From Planctomycetaceae bacterium (GTDB lineage Bacteria; Planctomycetota; Planctomycetia; Pirellulales; Pirellulaceae), in contig JACKHN010000034.1 of NCBI GenBank assembly GCA_020638975.1, positions 5,251 through 69,250 of the forward strand: 64,000 bases of DNA, in the 5' to 3' direction. Both the position numbers and the translations under genes were made by a program. Positions 34,530 through 42,613 of this stretch are shown in pieces; position 1 is the first letter of the stretch; each line of letters opens with the position of its first letter. Below the pieces are notes generated by a model that saw only the letters and a program-made list of their open reading frames with translations, had not been told where the DNA came from and made no database searches.

Positions 34530-36080
34530 CTATCGAGCGGCTTCTCGCGGTAACGGGGCATCGCCCGTGAATACGTAGATCGTGTCGATCGCGTCAACAT
34601 CGGGATGAACGGTGCAGTTCAGCGTCCCGCCTTTCGACAAGGATTCCAAACACGCGCGACTGACTTGGACGTAGTAATCCAAGCCCCCATCACGATTCGG
34701 TCGCCAGCCATAGCCGACTTTGGGGTTCGAATTTGCCTCTCCAAAACTCTCCTGGAGTGAAGTTGGCCCCATCACGATACGAAACTCCCGCAACTTGCGA
34801 CTCGCACCGTCAAGGGCGCTTTCAATAGCGATGCCATCGTAGAGCAGTTTATAAAGACCACCCCCGATGCGGATCGTGAATAGGGAATCGCCTGTGGGTA
34901 GTTCCTCCCATTTTGAGTTGACACTCAAGTCGCGACTCCTCGCCAATTGAGGCTTGGCTTTTTCAGTTGTATTTGCGCGCGGCCAATGGCCCGGCGTTGC
35001 AGGCTGATAGAGCGGCAAAATCGGTGGTACGGGACCTTCCATGCCACTTCTCTTTCGGGCAATTCCTTGTTCAACAAGATCAGTCAGTTGCTTTACCTTG
35101 ACATGAAGGGATTCGACTTCCATCTGCAACTGGCGAATCTGACCACCGGGGACAGAGAATTCAGGCTGATGGTGAGCAACGATCCGCTCGTGCTGAACAG
35201 GATCACTGCCAGGCATGACCAGTTCAGGCGTCACCATCACGAGCATGCCATCAAAAAGTGGGCCGCCAAGGACCGCAGTCTTATTGAGCGCCATCAGAAG
35301 AGCTGTTTGAACGCTGTGAGTCCTCACGGGTGGAAACATAAATCCATTCGGCGGAACTTCCAGCAATAGACTTATCTCCGAGTAGTCAACTCGCAGTTCA
35401 GCCACAATCGTCTGAGCATCGCGAAGACTTGTGGTAGCTTCGATCTTTGTACCCACGTCCCGAAACTCCGTCGTGACAGCACCATCCTTCGGTGGACCCG
35501 GTGAGGGAACTTCGGCACCGGAAAAGAACTTCGCCTTACGTCCGCACTCGGTGAGCAGCGTCGGTTCTGCGAGCAGTTTTGCGGCACCACTTACGCTCAA
35601 CAGCTTGGCCAGCAATTCACGTTCGCGAAGACTGATGGTAGACAGCAAGGCTTCCGCGTTGGCAGATGTGGCGTACGTGTTCTCGCGCGTAGATTTGTTA
35701 TGCGGCTTGTCCGAGAGAATCGCGGCGAGATCGATACCCGCCTCGGCAGCCCGCTGCGTTGACACGCGGAAGATCTTGAAATGCAGCATCACCTGAGAAG
35801 GTTTCTCGCCGGCAACGGATTCAACCGTAGTGGTTAAGTCGGGTTCGTGATCAGCCGCGGGGTTTGCAACTTCCGGCGATTGAATTCCAGGATCCGCTTC
35901 ATCGGAGGTCGGGGCCTCGATCGCTGTGGTGACTGCTGGTGCCGAGTTCTGGTCGCTAGTTGCCGAATGATCATCCTGCGCAACGGGAACCTGATCGGGC
36001 ATCGCCGCGCCGACAGGGGACAAACTGAGATTAGCAAGCCCGCCGGTGAGCAGAGCGAATAGAATCATTGCTCGTTTCAT
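34530..36080 (-). CDS. Secretin-like exported protein
   Basis: A 516-aa protein starting MKRAMILFALLTGGLANLSL, with a signal peptide ending near VGA. An acidic, disordered region follows. Residues about 95-270 resemble the C-terminal secretin core: SQVMLHFKIFRVSTQRAAEA, KLLAEPTLLTECGRKAKFF, SGAEVPSP and LFDGMLVMVTPELV. The rest, with a coiled-coil stretch (RQLQMEVESLHVKVKQLTDL) and a C-terminal beta-rich domain (GDSLFTIRIGGGLYKLLYDG), has no family that I recognise. No other type II secretion gene is adjacent. The ATG at 36080 was chosen because AAAGGA lies upstream; a GTG 18 bases earlier is possible. It may be a divergent planctomycete-specific secretin paralogue. Confidence 0.7.
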   Translation of the reverse strand: MKRAMILFALLTGGLANLSLSPVGAAMPDQVPVAQDDHSATSDQNSAPAVTTAIEAPTSDEADPGIQSPEVANPAADHEPDLTTTVESVAGEKPSQVMLHFKIFRVSTQRAAEAGIDLAAILSDKPHNKSTRENTYATSANAEALLSTISLRERELLAKLLSVSGAAKLLAEPTLLTECGRKAKFFSGAEVPSPGPPKDGAVTTEFRDVGTKIEATTSLRDAQTIVAELRVDYSEISLLLEVPPNGFMFPPVRTHSVQTALLMALNKTAVLGGPLFDGMLVMVTPELVMPGSDPVQHERIVAHHQPEFSVPGGQIRQLQMEVESLHVKVKQLTDLVEQGIARKRSGMEGPVPPILPLYQPATPGHWPRANTTEKAKPQLARSRDLSVNSKWEELPTGDSLFTIRIGGGLYKLLYDGIAIESALDGASRKLREFRIVMGPTSLQESFGEANSNPKVGYGWRPNRDGGLDYYVQVSRACLESLSKGGTLNCTVHPDVDAIDTIYVFTGDAPLPREAAR

Positions 36081-36173
36081 CAAATCGAATCCTTTCACAA
36101 CGAATTCCTACTGAAGTCACAAACCACGACGCCGATGCTGGCATCCGCTGGTCTAAGTTTGAGTCTTGCACAT

Positions 36174-36316
36174 TTTGGAGTGCGGCGACTCGTCGCCGCT
36201 TTGTCATTTTTTCGTGTGGAACACGATTTGTTTGCGACGCTACTCGCGTTAACGAGGCGTGCGAAAAAGTGCTTCGCACCGAAAACCAAAGCGGTGACAA
36301 GTCACCGCAGTCCAAA
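36174..36316. mobile_element. MITE-like element with about 38-bp terminal inverted repeats
   Basis: The ends, 36174-36213 and 36279-36316, are imperfect inverted copies built on tttggagtgcggcgact and its complement. Each end itself folds as a short palindrome (ggcgactcgtcgcc). The 143-base element contains no gene and has internal short hairpins. It lies between the secretin-like gene and the MFS gene. A target-site duplication is not clear. A non-autonomous, transposase-moved repeat is inferred; the rest of 36081-36498 shows nothing else. Confidence 0.6.
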
Positions 36317-36498
36317 GGAACTGCAATCTCGAACTAACACAAGCCGCATCACGCTGGTTCTATGGTTTCCGAGAGCGAAGCGTCAATACAAGTTTCGAGC
36401 GCAACCCATAGGCAACCGCAGGAGATTCTGATACGAATTTCCCGTATACCTGCATTTTTGTCTCGAAGCCGCCCCACACCAAGCCACGATTCAGCACC

Positions 36499-37857
36499 AT
36501 GTCGCGACGGAGCGCGAGGGCGACCCTCAGTAACGATCTGCGTTCCAGCATGGTCGACGCAGGTGCGTTCAGCTTGATGGTCGGGCTGGGTGAGACGTAC
36601 CTGACGGCTTTTGCTTTGGCACTGAGTGTCAGCGAGATCTCGACGGGGCTACTTGCCGCGTTCCCCATGCTGATTGGTGCCACGTTACAGTTGGCGGCTC
36701 CCTGGTGCATTGGACGACTTGGTTCGCATCGCGTGTGGATCGTTGGTTGTGCTACGGCCCAAGCCATCTGCCTGTTGCTGACTCCCGTCGCGGCAATTGC
36801 CGGGCAGTGGCAACTTGCAGTGCTCTACGTAGCTTCGTCGCTCTACTGGGCTAGCGGTCTTGCCACGGGACCGGCGTGGAACACTTGGGCCGAAGAGATC
36901 ATCCCGCCGGTGATTAGAACGCGTTTCTTTGCTCGACGATCGCGAGTCTCGCAGTTTTGTTTACTAGTTGGATTTGCAGCAGGTGGTTTGCTGCTGGCCT
37001 ATGCCAAACGAAACGCCTTCGTCGTCACCGCCTTTAGTGTCATCTTCATTCTGTCTGGCATCTTCCGGTTGGTGAGTGCTGGTGCCCTGTATCGCCAGAG
37101 TGAACCGTCGGCCGGTCGAGCGACGAAAGGACATAAGACGCTACGGCAGGTCCTGCTCAGTCTGCGTGGTCACGCCGGTGGGCGGTTGTTGATGTATCTG
37201 TTCGCCGTCCAAATTGCCGTTCAATTGTCGGGGCCTTACTTTGCACCGTACATGCTCGCTCGGCGCGGGATGACGTACACCGAGTATATGTTTCTGATCG
37301 CGTTGGGGTTTCTCGGCAAGGTGATCGCGCTGCCTGCATGGGGACGACTGGCCAAGCGAGCGGGAGTCGGCCCCCTAATGTGGATTGGCGCGATTGGGAT
37401 TATTCCGCTATCGGGTTGTTGGTTGGGGCTGCAATGGATTGAATACGATGTGCTGTACCTCTCGTTTCTCCAAGTTTTTGGTGGCTTCGCCTGGGCAGCG
37501 TATGAACTCGCGTTCTTCCTGATGTTCTTTGAAACGATTCCGCGTCATGAGCGAACGAGCGTGTTAACCATTTACAACTTCACCAACGCATTGGCGCTGG
37601 TCTTCGGTGCGGTGCTTGGGGCCGGATGGCTGTCACTGGTCGGACAAAGTGAGGCATCGTATCTGCAACTCTTTGGACTCTCGTCAGCCGCGAGATTGTT
37701 CGCCCTGGTGTTCTTAATGCGAGTTCCGCACATGGATGTCCGCGCCGTCGCGATGTCGCTCCGCACGTTGGCGCTGCGACCGTCGGAGGGCGGTAGCTTT
37801 GAGCGTCCCGTGTTGTCGACGATCGATGATGATCGAACCGAAGATGGCTCTTCGTAG
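36499..37857 (+). CDS. MFS transporter
   Basis: A 452-aa integral membrane protein with about 12 transmembrane helices. Recognisable parts are the first helices (GAFSLMVGLGETYLTAFALA, STGLLAAFPMLIGATLQLAA), the loop after TM2 (IGRLGSHRVW) resembling MFS motif A, and a central cytoplasmic loop (EPSAGRATKGHKTLRQVLLS). C-terminal helices include VLYLSFLQVFGGFAWAAYEL. Substrate unknown. The start could also be at 36550 (MVDAGAF), which begins nearer the first helix. It converges on the QueD gene, with 32 bases between stops. Confidence 0.88.
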   Translation: MSRRSARATLSNDLRSSMVDAGAFSLMVGLGETYLTAFALALSVSEISTGLLAAFPMLIGATLQLAAPWCIGRLGSHRVWIVGCATAQAICLLLTPVAAIAGQWQLAVLYVASSLYWASGLATGPAWNTWAEEIIPPVIRTRFFARRSRVSQFCLLVGFAAGGLLLAYAKRNAFVVTAFSVIFILSGIFRLVSAGALYRQSEPSAGRATKGHKTLRQVLLSLRGHAGGRLLMYLFAVQIAVQLSGPYFAPYMLARRGMTYTEYMFLIALGFLGKVIALPAWGRLAKRAGVGPLMWIGAIGIIPLSGCWLGLQWIEYDVLYLSFLQVFGGFAWAAYELAFFLMFFETIPRHERTSVLTIYNFTNALALVFGAVLGAGWLSLVGQSEASYLQLFGLSSAARLFALVFLMRVPHMDVRAVAMSLRTLALRPSEGGSFERPVLSTIDDDRTEDGSS

Positions 37858-37889
37858 CGACTTCGCGTGCCACTGCTCGACTCGGAGAG

Positions 37890-38300
37890 TCAAGCTACGC
37901 TGCCTCGATAGGTCGCAAAGCAGCGAGGCGTCTCCCACAACCGTGTCTCGACAATCGGAAAACCGTTTTCAAGAGCACAGTCGTGAATCAGCTTGGCAAT
38001 GTTTTCGGCCGTCGGATTAGCGTCCAGGAGAAACACCGGCTCGCCCATTCCTTGCAGCACTTCCACCATGGGATCATTTCGATTTAACAGCATCCGATGG
38101 TCGAGATTGTCATCGATCCAAGTGCTGACAACTCGCTTGATATCTGAAAAATCGAGTACCATGCCGCGGTCGTCCAACGATTCAGCTTCGATGGCGATCA
38201 CCGCGCGTCCGTTATGCCCGTGCAAGTAGCGGCACTTGCCGTCGTAGTTCATCAGCCGATGGCCGTAACAAAAGTCGATCTCGCGAGTCACTCGAAACAC
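37890..38300 (-). CDS. queD: 6-carboxytetrahydropterin synthase / PTPS-family enzyme (QueD)
   Basis: A 136-aa enzyme. Zinc ligands are H14 (GHRL) and H27 and H29 (YLHGHNG); catalytic C23 lies in GKCRYLHGH. NLDHRMLLN supplies the second catalytic His, and PTAENIAKLIHD and RLWETPRCFATY complete the fold. QueD makes the deazapurine precursor of queuosine; PTPS proper makes biopterin, so the exact reaction is not certain. The GTG at 38300 was chosen because GGGAG lies 6 bases upstream and the family starts at FRV. It is divergent from bioA with 73 bases between. Confidence 0.86.
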   Translation of the reverse strand: MFRVTREIDFCYGHRLMNYDGKCRYLHGHNGRAVIAIEAESLDDRGMVLDFSDIKRVVSTWIDDNLDHRMLLNRNDPMVEVLQGMGEPVFLLDANPTAENIAKLIHDCALENGFPIVETRLWETPRCFATYRGSVA

Positions 38301-38359
38301 GGCGGGCTCCCTTCTAAGTTGGAATCGGTATGATGGAGATTGTAAGCCACCGTTCTCGA

Positions 38360-38387
38360 ATGACCAATGACCAATGACCAATGACCA
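38360..38387. repeat. Four tandem 7-bp repeats over the bioA start
   Basis: Four exact units of atgacca run from 38360 to 38387. Each unit carries an ATG. The ATGs at 38360 and 38367 open five-codon frames that end in TGA; the one at 38374 opens the BioA frame. The TGA of the first mini-frame overlaps the BioA ATG. Confidence 0.85.
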
Positions 38388-39684
38388 ATACTTGCTCCCT
38401 CGACTACACCGGGGGCCGATTCCACCGTGGCAACAAGCTGGAGCGCCGTTCGTCTGGAGTCCTTACACGCAGATGAAGACCTCGCCGCTGCCGATTCCGG
38501 TCGTGGCGACGGAGGGTGTGTATTTGATTCTTGAAGACGGCACGCGGTTGATCGACGGGATGGCTTCCTGGTGGACAGCGTGTCACGGCTATAACCACCC
38601 GCACATCATTGCGAAGGTTACCGAACAGCTACAACGTATGCCGCATGTCATGTTCGGTGGCGTGCATCATGAACCGGCGTTACGACTCGCTTCGCGATTG
38701 GCTAAGCTGTTGCCGGGCGATCTCAATCATGTCTTCTTTTGTGACTCGGGGTCGGTTTCTGTCGAAGTCGCGTTGAAGATGGCGGTTCAATACTGGTTGA
38801 ATCGCGGCGTCACCGGTCGCGCGAAGTTCCTGTCGTTTCGTCATGCGTATCACGGCGACACAACTGGTGCGATGTCGGTCTGTGACCCCGTCAACAGCAT
38901 GCACTCCCACTTCAAAGGCTTTTTGCTCGAGCAATTCACACACGCTGTCCCACAGAGCGACGCCGAGTTCAACGAACTCGATCGATTCTTACGCGAGAAG
39001 CGCGACACGCTGGCCGGTGTCATCATCGAACCGCTGGTTCAGGGCGCAGGAGGCATGAAATTTCACTCGCCCGCTGCGTTGGCGACACTTCGACAGCTTT
39101 GCGATGCGCATGGCCTACTGTTGATTGCCGATGAAATTGCTACAGGATTCGGAAGAACCGGCACGATGTTCGCTTGCGAGCAAGCGTCGATCGTTCCGGA
39201 TATTATGTGCGTTGGCAAAGCGTTGACGGCCGGCACCATGTCGTTTGCTGCGGCGATTGCAACGGATCGAGTCTTCGAGGCGTTCTGGTCAGACGATCCC
39301 GGTTGTGCCTTGATGCATGGTCCGACTTTCATGGCCAACCCGCTGGCTTGTGCGGCTGCTAACGCATCGCTCGATCTGTTTGAATCCGAGCCGCGTCTGG
39401 CGCGAGTTGCCGAAATCGAGCAGCAACTTGCCAAGGGACTCGAACCTTGCCGCAAGTTTGCTGGCGTGGTCGATGTACGCACGAAAGGGGCGATTGGTGT
39501 GATCCAAGTCGCCGAACTTCATCACCTTGAGCGATTGAGAGCTGCTTTCGTCGCCGCTGGAGTTTGGCTGCGACCGTTCTCGGACATCGTCTATATGACG
39601 CCGCCGCTGACGATCAGCAATGACGAACTTGACACGCTGTGCAATGCCGTCCGAGAGGTCGTGGGCCGCTGGGCAACTTGGTAG
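38374..39684 (+). CDS. bioA: Adenosylmethionine-8-amino-7-oxononanoate aminotransferase
   Basis: A 436-aa PLP aminotransferase of class III for biotin synthesis, converting 8-amino-7-oxononanoate to 7,8-diaminononanoate with S-adenosylmethionine as amino donor. Diagnostic segments are WSPYTQMKTSPLPIPVVATE, the BioA-specific DGMASWWTACHGYNHPHI, FCDSGSVSVEVALKMAVQYW, SFRHAYHGDTTGAMSVCDP, DEIATGFGRTGTMFACEQ, the Schiff-base K282 in VGKALTAGTMSFAA and MHGPTFMANPLACAAANASL. The start lies in a 7-bp tandem repeat. Other biotin genes are not in the window. It is divergent from queD and convergent with the zinc-ribbon gene. Confidence 0.93.
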   Translation: MTNDQYLLPRLHRGPIPPWQQAGAPFVWSPYTQMKTSPLPIPVVATEGVYLILEDGTRLIDGMASWWTACHGYNHPHIIAKVTEQLQRMPHVMFGGVHHEPALRLASRLAKLLPGDLNHVFFCDSGSVSVEVALKMAVQYWLNRGVTGRAKFLSFRHAYHGDTTGAMSVCDPVNSMHSHFKGFLLEQFTHAVPQSDAEFNELDRFLREKRDTLAGVIIEPLVQGAGGMKFHSPAALATLRQLCDAHGLLLIADEIATGFGRTGTMFACEQASIVPDIMCVGKALTAGTMSFAAAIATDRVFEAFWSDDPGCALMHGPTFMANPLACAAANASLDLFESEPRLARVAEIEQQLAKGLEPCRKFAGVVDVRTKGAIGVIQVAELHHLERLRAAFVAAGVWLRPFSDIVYMTPPLTISNDELDTLCNAVREVVGRWATW

Positions 39685-39720
39685 TTGTCGTACGTAAGGA
39701 CCCCAGTAGGTAGTAGGTAG

Positions 39721-39738
39721 GCTGGGTCGCGACCCAGC
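39721..39738. terminator. Palindrome between convergent genes
   Basis: The 18-base perfect palindrome gctgggtcgcgacccagc, extended on both sides by tag/cta-type pairs, lies between the BioA stop and the convergent zinc-ribbon protein stop. It may serve as a bidirectional terminator. Confidence 0.5.
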
Positions 39739-39748
39739 TTACTTGGTA

Positions 39749-40624
39749 CTAAAACGTAAAGTCCAACGACTGATTCGCACGGACGGTGACTTCCTGCCAC
39801 TCATATCGACTTTCGCCCAACAGATCCGTGGGCGGTTGGACATAACGTCCCAGTTGCGCGATGTCGGCTTTATCGAGTTCCTCTTCCGCAGTTCGATATC
39901 GGTTCTTGGAGACGATCAAAACAAAGTAGCGTCCGGCATCGGGCAGGGTGAGTTGGTATCGACCTTCGTTATCGGTTCGAGCGTAGGCGCCGCCAATCGA
40001 TTGAATGATGCGCAAGTTGGCGCTGTCTCCTCGCGGAATGGGATCGCCGGGGCGGAGGCCTTCCACCGGGGCTTTACCTGTCGGGGCAGGACGCTGTTCT
40101 GTCGGTAACACAATCACGACCGAGCCATCGTCGGGCAGGCTCCGACCGTTTCCTGTTGCGTAGGCGATCGCTCCCGACAACACGCACGGAATCGGAGCGG
40201 TGTCGACAGCTTGCTTGGCTCCGCCATCTCCCTTCACCATCATGCCCAGAATGAAAGAGACGATCGCCACCACGGCGAGCAAGATGCCTTGGGCATACAA
40301 GACGCGACGGGGTACGGCAACGCGATCTAGATCAGTTGCTGTCGAGAGTCTCGGCGCGTATTCCTCATCGTCCGATTCGTAATGCCACTCGGCCTCGTCG
40401 TCGTACACGACGAATTCGGCGTAAGGATTCTCCTCGTCAGACCGGCCATCCTCATTTCCAGGCGCATCCTCGCTACCAAGTTCTTTAGCCTGTTCGTCCG
40501 CCGCTTCCGCTTCTGGAACCTTGATCTTGCCCTTGCATTTTGGGCACTTGGCACGCAGTCCCGCTTGCTTCGAGCTAACATTTAGCCGCTGACCGCAATG
40601 TTCGCAGGCGAATTTGATCGGCAT
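39749..40624 (-). CDS. Zinc-ribbon single-pass membrane protein with carboxypeptidase-regulatory-like domain
   Basis: A 291-aa protein starting MPIKFACEHCGQRLNVSSKQ with a zinc ribbon (CEHC ... CPKC). An acidic cytoplasmic stretch (EENPYAEFVVYDDEAEWHYE) is followed by one transmembrane helix (GILLAVVAIVSFILGMMVKG) and an extracytoplasmic beta-sandwich of the carboxypeptidase regulatory type (GAIAYATGNGRSLPDDGSVV, TDNEGRYQLTLPDAGRYFVL). Function unknown; the layout is characteristic of planctomycete envelope proteins. The ATG at 40624 was chosen because the zinc ribbon starts there. A more upstream ATG (40645) adds an unlikely 7 residues. Confidence 0.8.
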   Translation of the reverse strand: MPIKFACEHCGQRLNVSSKQAGLRAKCPKCKGKIKVPEAEAADEQAKELGSEDAPGNEDGRSDEENPYAEFVVYDDEAEWHYESDDEEYAPRLSTATDLDRVAVPRRVLYAQGILLAVVAIVSFILGMMVKGDGGAKQAVDTAPIPCVLSGAIAYATGNGRSLPDDGSVVIVLPTEQRPAPTGKAPVEGLRPGDPIPRGDSANLRIIQSIGGAYARTDNEGRYQLTLPDAGRYFVLIVSKNRYRTAEEELDKADIAQLGRYVQPPTDLLGESRYEWQEVTVRANQSLDFTF

Positions 40625-41111
40625 GGGCTTGGCAGCGGAAGGCAATGGGTGGGAAATGATGGCGACAGGAAAGCTTTTACCCTAGCCTAACAGACGCTCG
40701 AAACGGGTGCCAGAATCCAGGCGACGCTGAATTCCAATAGGGACATGAGTGGACCAGTGACTGGCTTCGAGCGGACTGGCAAGTTATTCTCACAGACCAA
40801 ATGCATTGCTTGTTATTCTGGACCAGGAGATCAGAACACTAATCGGCGCTAATCTCCGCTAATAAAAGTCACTCGATCCCATCATTGATTAGTGCTAATC
40901 AGTGTCGATTAGTGTTCCGATGGATCCCAGCTGTTCTTTGTAGCTACGAAAGACGCTAAAGCTCTGTGACTGCTAAGAATTACGGTTGTAGACACTAGCC
41001 GTTTGGGCGTTAGCCCCGGTTGTTACGCGGGAACCGTGGCTAACGCCAAAACGGCTAATCCTAAAATCATGCTGAAACGCCGCACTAGGTAGAGGCAAAA
41101 TTGAGAGAACT
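40625..41111. repeat. Intergenic repeat tract with a 20-bp inverted repeat
   Basis: No gene was found. The tract carries short repeats (cactaatcggcgctaatc and related gattagtg words at 40840-40920). An inverted repeat has arms tagccgtttgggcgttagcc (40996-41015) and 41038-41057 with one mismatch, plus an inner cggtt/aaccg stem. It ends 54 bases before the peptidase start and could affect its leader. Confidence 0.6.
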
Positions 41112-41846
41112 ATGCAAACCAAATTCTTACGATCGCCGCTATCGCGAGTGGCCAGTCTGCTCATCGGCATGACCCTCACGTCCGTGATCGTCGCCGACGA
41201 ACCAGCCACCTTTTTTGATCCGATTGAGCAAATCGTCGAAGGCTGGACCGTGGCAGTCGATCCGCTGTTACTCTCCGGCGAGCATAAGACGCTTGGCGAC
41301 CAAGCCCTGAAGGCGTTGGCGAATCATTTGCAGCGTATCACTTACATTGTCCCGGAAGATCGCTTGGTAAAGATGAAAGAGCTGCGGATCTGGCTCGAAT
41401 ATGAACACCCCGAACTAAAATCTATGCAGTACCACCCCGATCGCGGTTGGCTAATCGCTCACAAGCACGATCCACGTTTAGTAAAACATGTCCATATTCC
41501 GGTGGCCCGACATCTGATCGAAGCACACACGTGGGCCAAGCATCCTTATGTGATTCTGCACGAGTTGGCTCACGCCTATCACGATCAGGTACTTAGCTTT
41601 GACGCCCCAGAAGTAATCGAAGTATTCGACGCGGCGAAAGGGCAGGGGATCTATGAAGAAGTCTTGCTCTACACGGGCAAAAAAGTGAAGCATTACGGAC
41701 TCAGCAACCACAAGGAATACTTCGCCGAGTCGACAGAAGCCTATTTCGGCGTGAACGACTTCTATCCGTTTGTACGAGCCGAATTGAATGAGCACGATCC
41801 AGCGATGTACAAGCTGCTCGAAAAGATCTGGGGCCGAGTTGAGTAG
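41112..41846 (+). CDS. Secreted zinc metallopeptidase-like protein
   Basis: A 244-aa exported protein with a signal peptide (SLLIGMTLTSVIVADEPA). The motif VILHELAHAYHDQVL carries H150-E151-x-x-H154, the zincin site. Downstream, NHKEYFAESTEAYFGVNDF carries an acidic residue in the place of a third zinc ligand, as in anthrax lethal factor-like (M34-related) and similar zincins. A preceding beta segment (MQYHPDRGWLIAHKHDPRLV) fits the fold. The family cannot be named with certainty. Substrate unknown. It is convergent with the DUF1569 gene. Confidence 0.72.
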   Translation: MQTKFLRSPLSRVASLLIGMTLTSVIVADEPATFFDPIEQIVEGWTVAVDPLLLSGEHKTLGDQALKALANHLQRITYIVPEDRLVKMKELRIWLEYEHPELKSMQYHPDRGWLIAHKHDPRLVKHVHIPVARHLIEAHTWAKHPYVILHELAHAYHDQVLSFDAPEVIEVFDAAKGQGIYEEVLLYTGKKVKHYGLSNHKEYFAESTEAYFGVNDFYPFVRAELNEHDPAMYKLLEKIWGRVE

Positions 41847-41862
41847 TATTTTGTCACCCGAA

Positions 41863-42354
41863 CTAGGCCAGCGGGATCGCAAAGCTCAAATGCATCTCAG
41901 CGTGACGTAACTGAAACTGCATGGTCTCTTCTTTGGTAAGCTGCCCCAGCAGGGGATCGTCAGCGAGTTGCTCCTGCGATTTGAAACGTTCGATCGCGGT
42001 ATGTAGTTCGCCCAATGCCTTCTGCAGTTCGACATCGTCGGCCGGCACGAATTGAGCTTGAGCATCCTTGGGAATTTGAAATCCAGCCGGGATGCCTTCG
42101 TGAATGAACTTCTTTTTCATAAAGCCTTTCATTAACGGCGCCATCAGTCGCACGAAGATCGGCGGCTTGAATGTCGACCCATCAATCGTCGAGTTGATGC
42201 CGGCGGCTAAGTGAGCAAAGATCTGTGCCAACGACCAATTGCCCAGCATCTTCACGTCACCGGCGGCCAGGCGGTCTGCTTCCGCAAGTAATTCGTCGAG
42301 CGTATCAAAACGCAGCTTGCGACGGCCTTCCACAGTCTTGGTATTTATGGACAT
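41863..42354 (-). CDS. DUF1569 (DinB-like) protein
   Basis: A 163-aa helical protein starting MSINTKTVEGRRKLRFDTLD, with a conserved NWSLAQIFAHLAAGINSTID and the C-terminal QLRHAEMHLSFAIPLA. These match the DUF1569 pattern, a four-helix bundle related to DinB. His residues in AHLA and RHAEMH could bind a metal. Function unknown, possibly a thiol- or metal-dependent enzyme. The ATG at 42354 was chosen over 42378. Confidence 0.82.
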   Translation of the reverse strand: MSINTKTVEGRRKLRFDTLDELLAEADRLAAGDVKMLGNWSLAQIFAHLAAGINSTIDGSTFKPPIFVRLMAPLMKGFMKKKFIHEGIPAGFQIPKDAQAQFVPADDVELQKALGELHTAIERFKSQEQLADDPLLGQLTKEETMQFQLRHAEMHLSFAIPLA

Positions 42355-42490
42355 CGGTCGGTTTCCTCGCAATGACAATCACGGAATTGAGGCACACGCA
42401 TTGTGCCAGCGAAGGCCGGACGATTCCAGGCAGCGGGAGGGCAAACGCGCGACGGAGTTGTTACACTGGTGCTCTGAAGATGTGCTCTGC

Positions 42491-42548
42491 GTGTGCCACT
42501 GGCTTTGCCAGTGCAAATCCCACCGGCACTGGCAAACCAGTGGCACAC
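42491..42548. repeat. Inverted repeat of the gtgccactggc family
   Basis: The arms gtgtgccactggc and gccagtggcacac, as spaced in 42491-42548, pair around internal ggctttgccag and ctggcaaacc stems. The same family recurs at 61832-61907 in this window. It lies between DUF1569 and the 735-aa hydrolase gene. Confidence 0.75.
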
Positions 42549-42613
42549 ACAGGTACGAATTCAATCAACCGCTGACACCCGCCCACAATCTCTCCTATGC
42601 AGGATGAAATAGT

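Noticed and set aside
38360..38387. Phase-variable on/off switch of bioA by the tandem repeats
   Set aside because: Every unit carries its own ATG, so the same in-frame ATG always lies at the last-but-one position; copy change would not put BioA out of frame.
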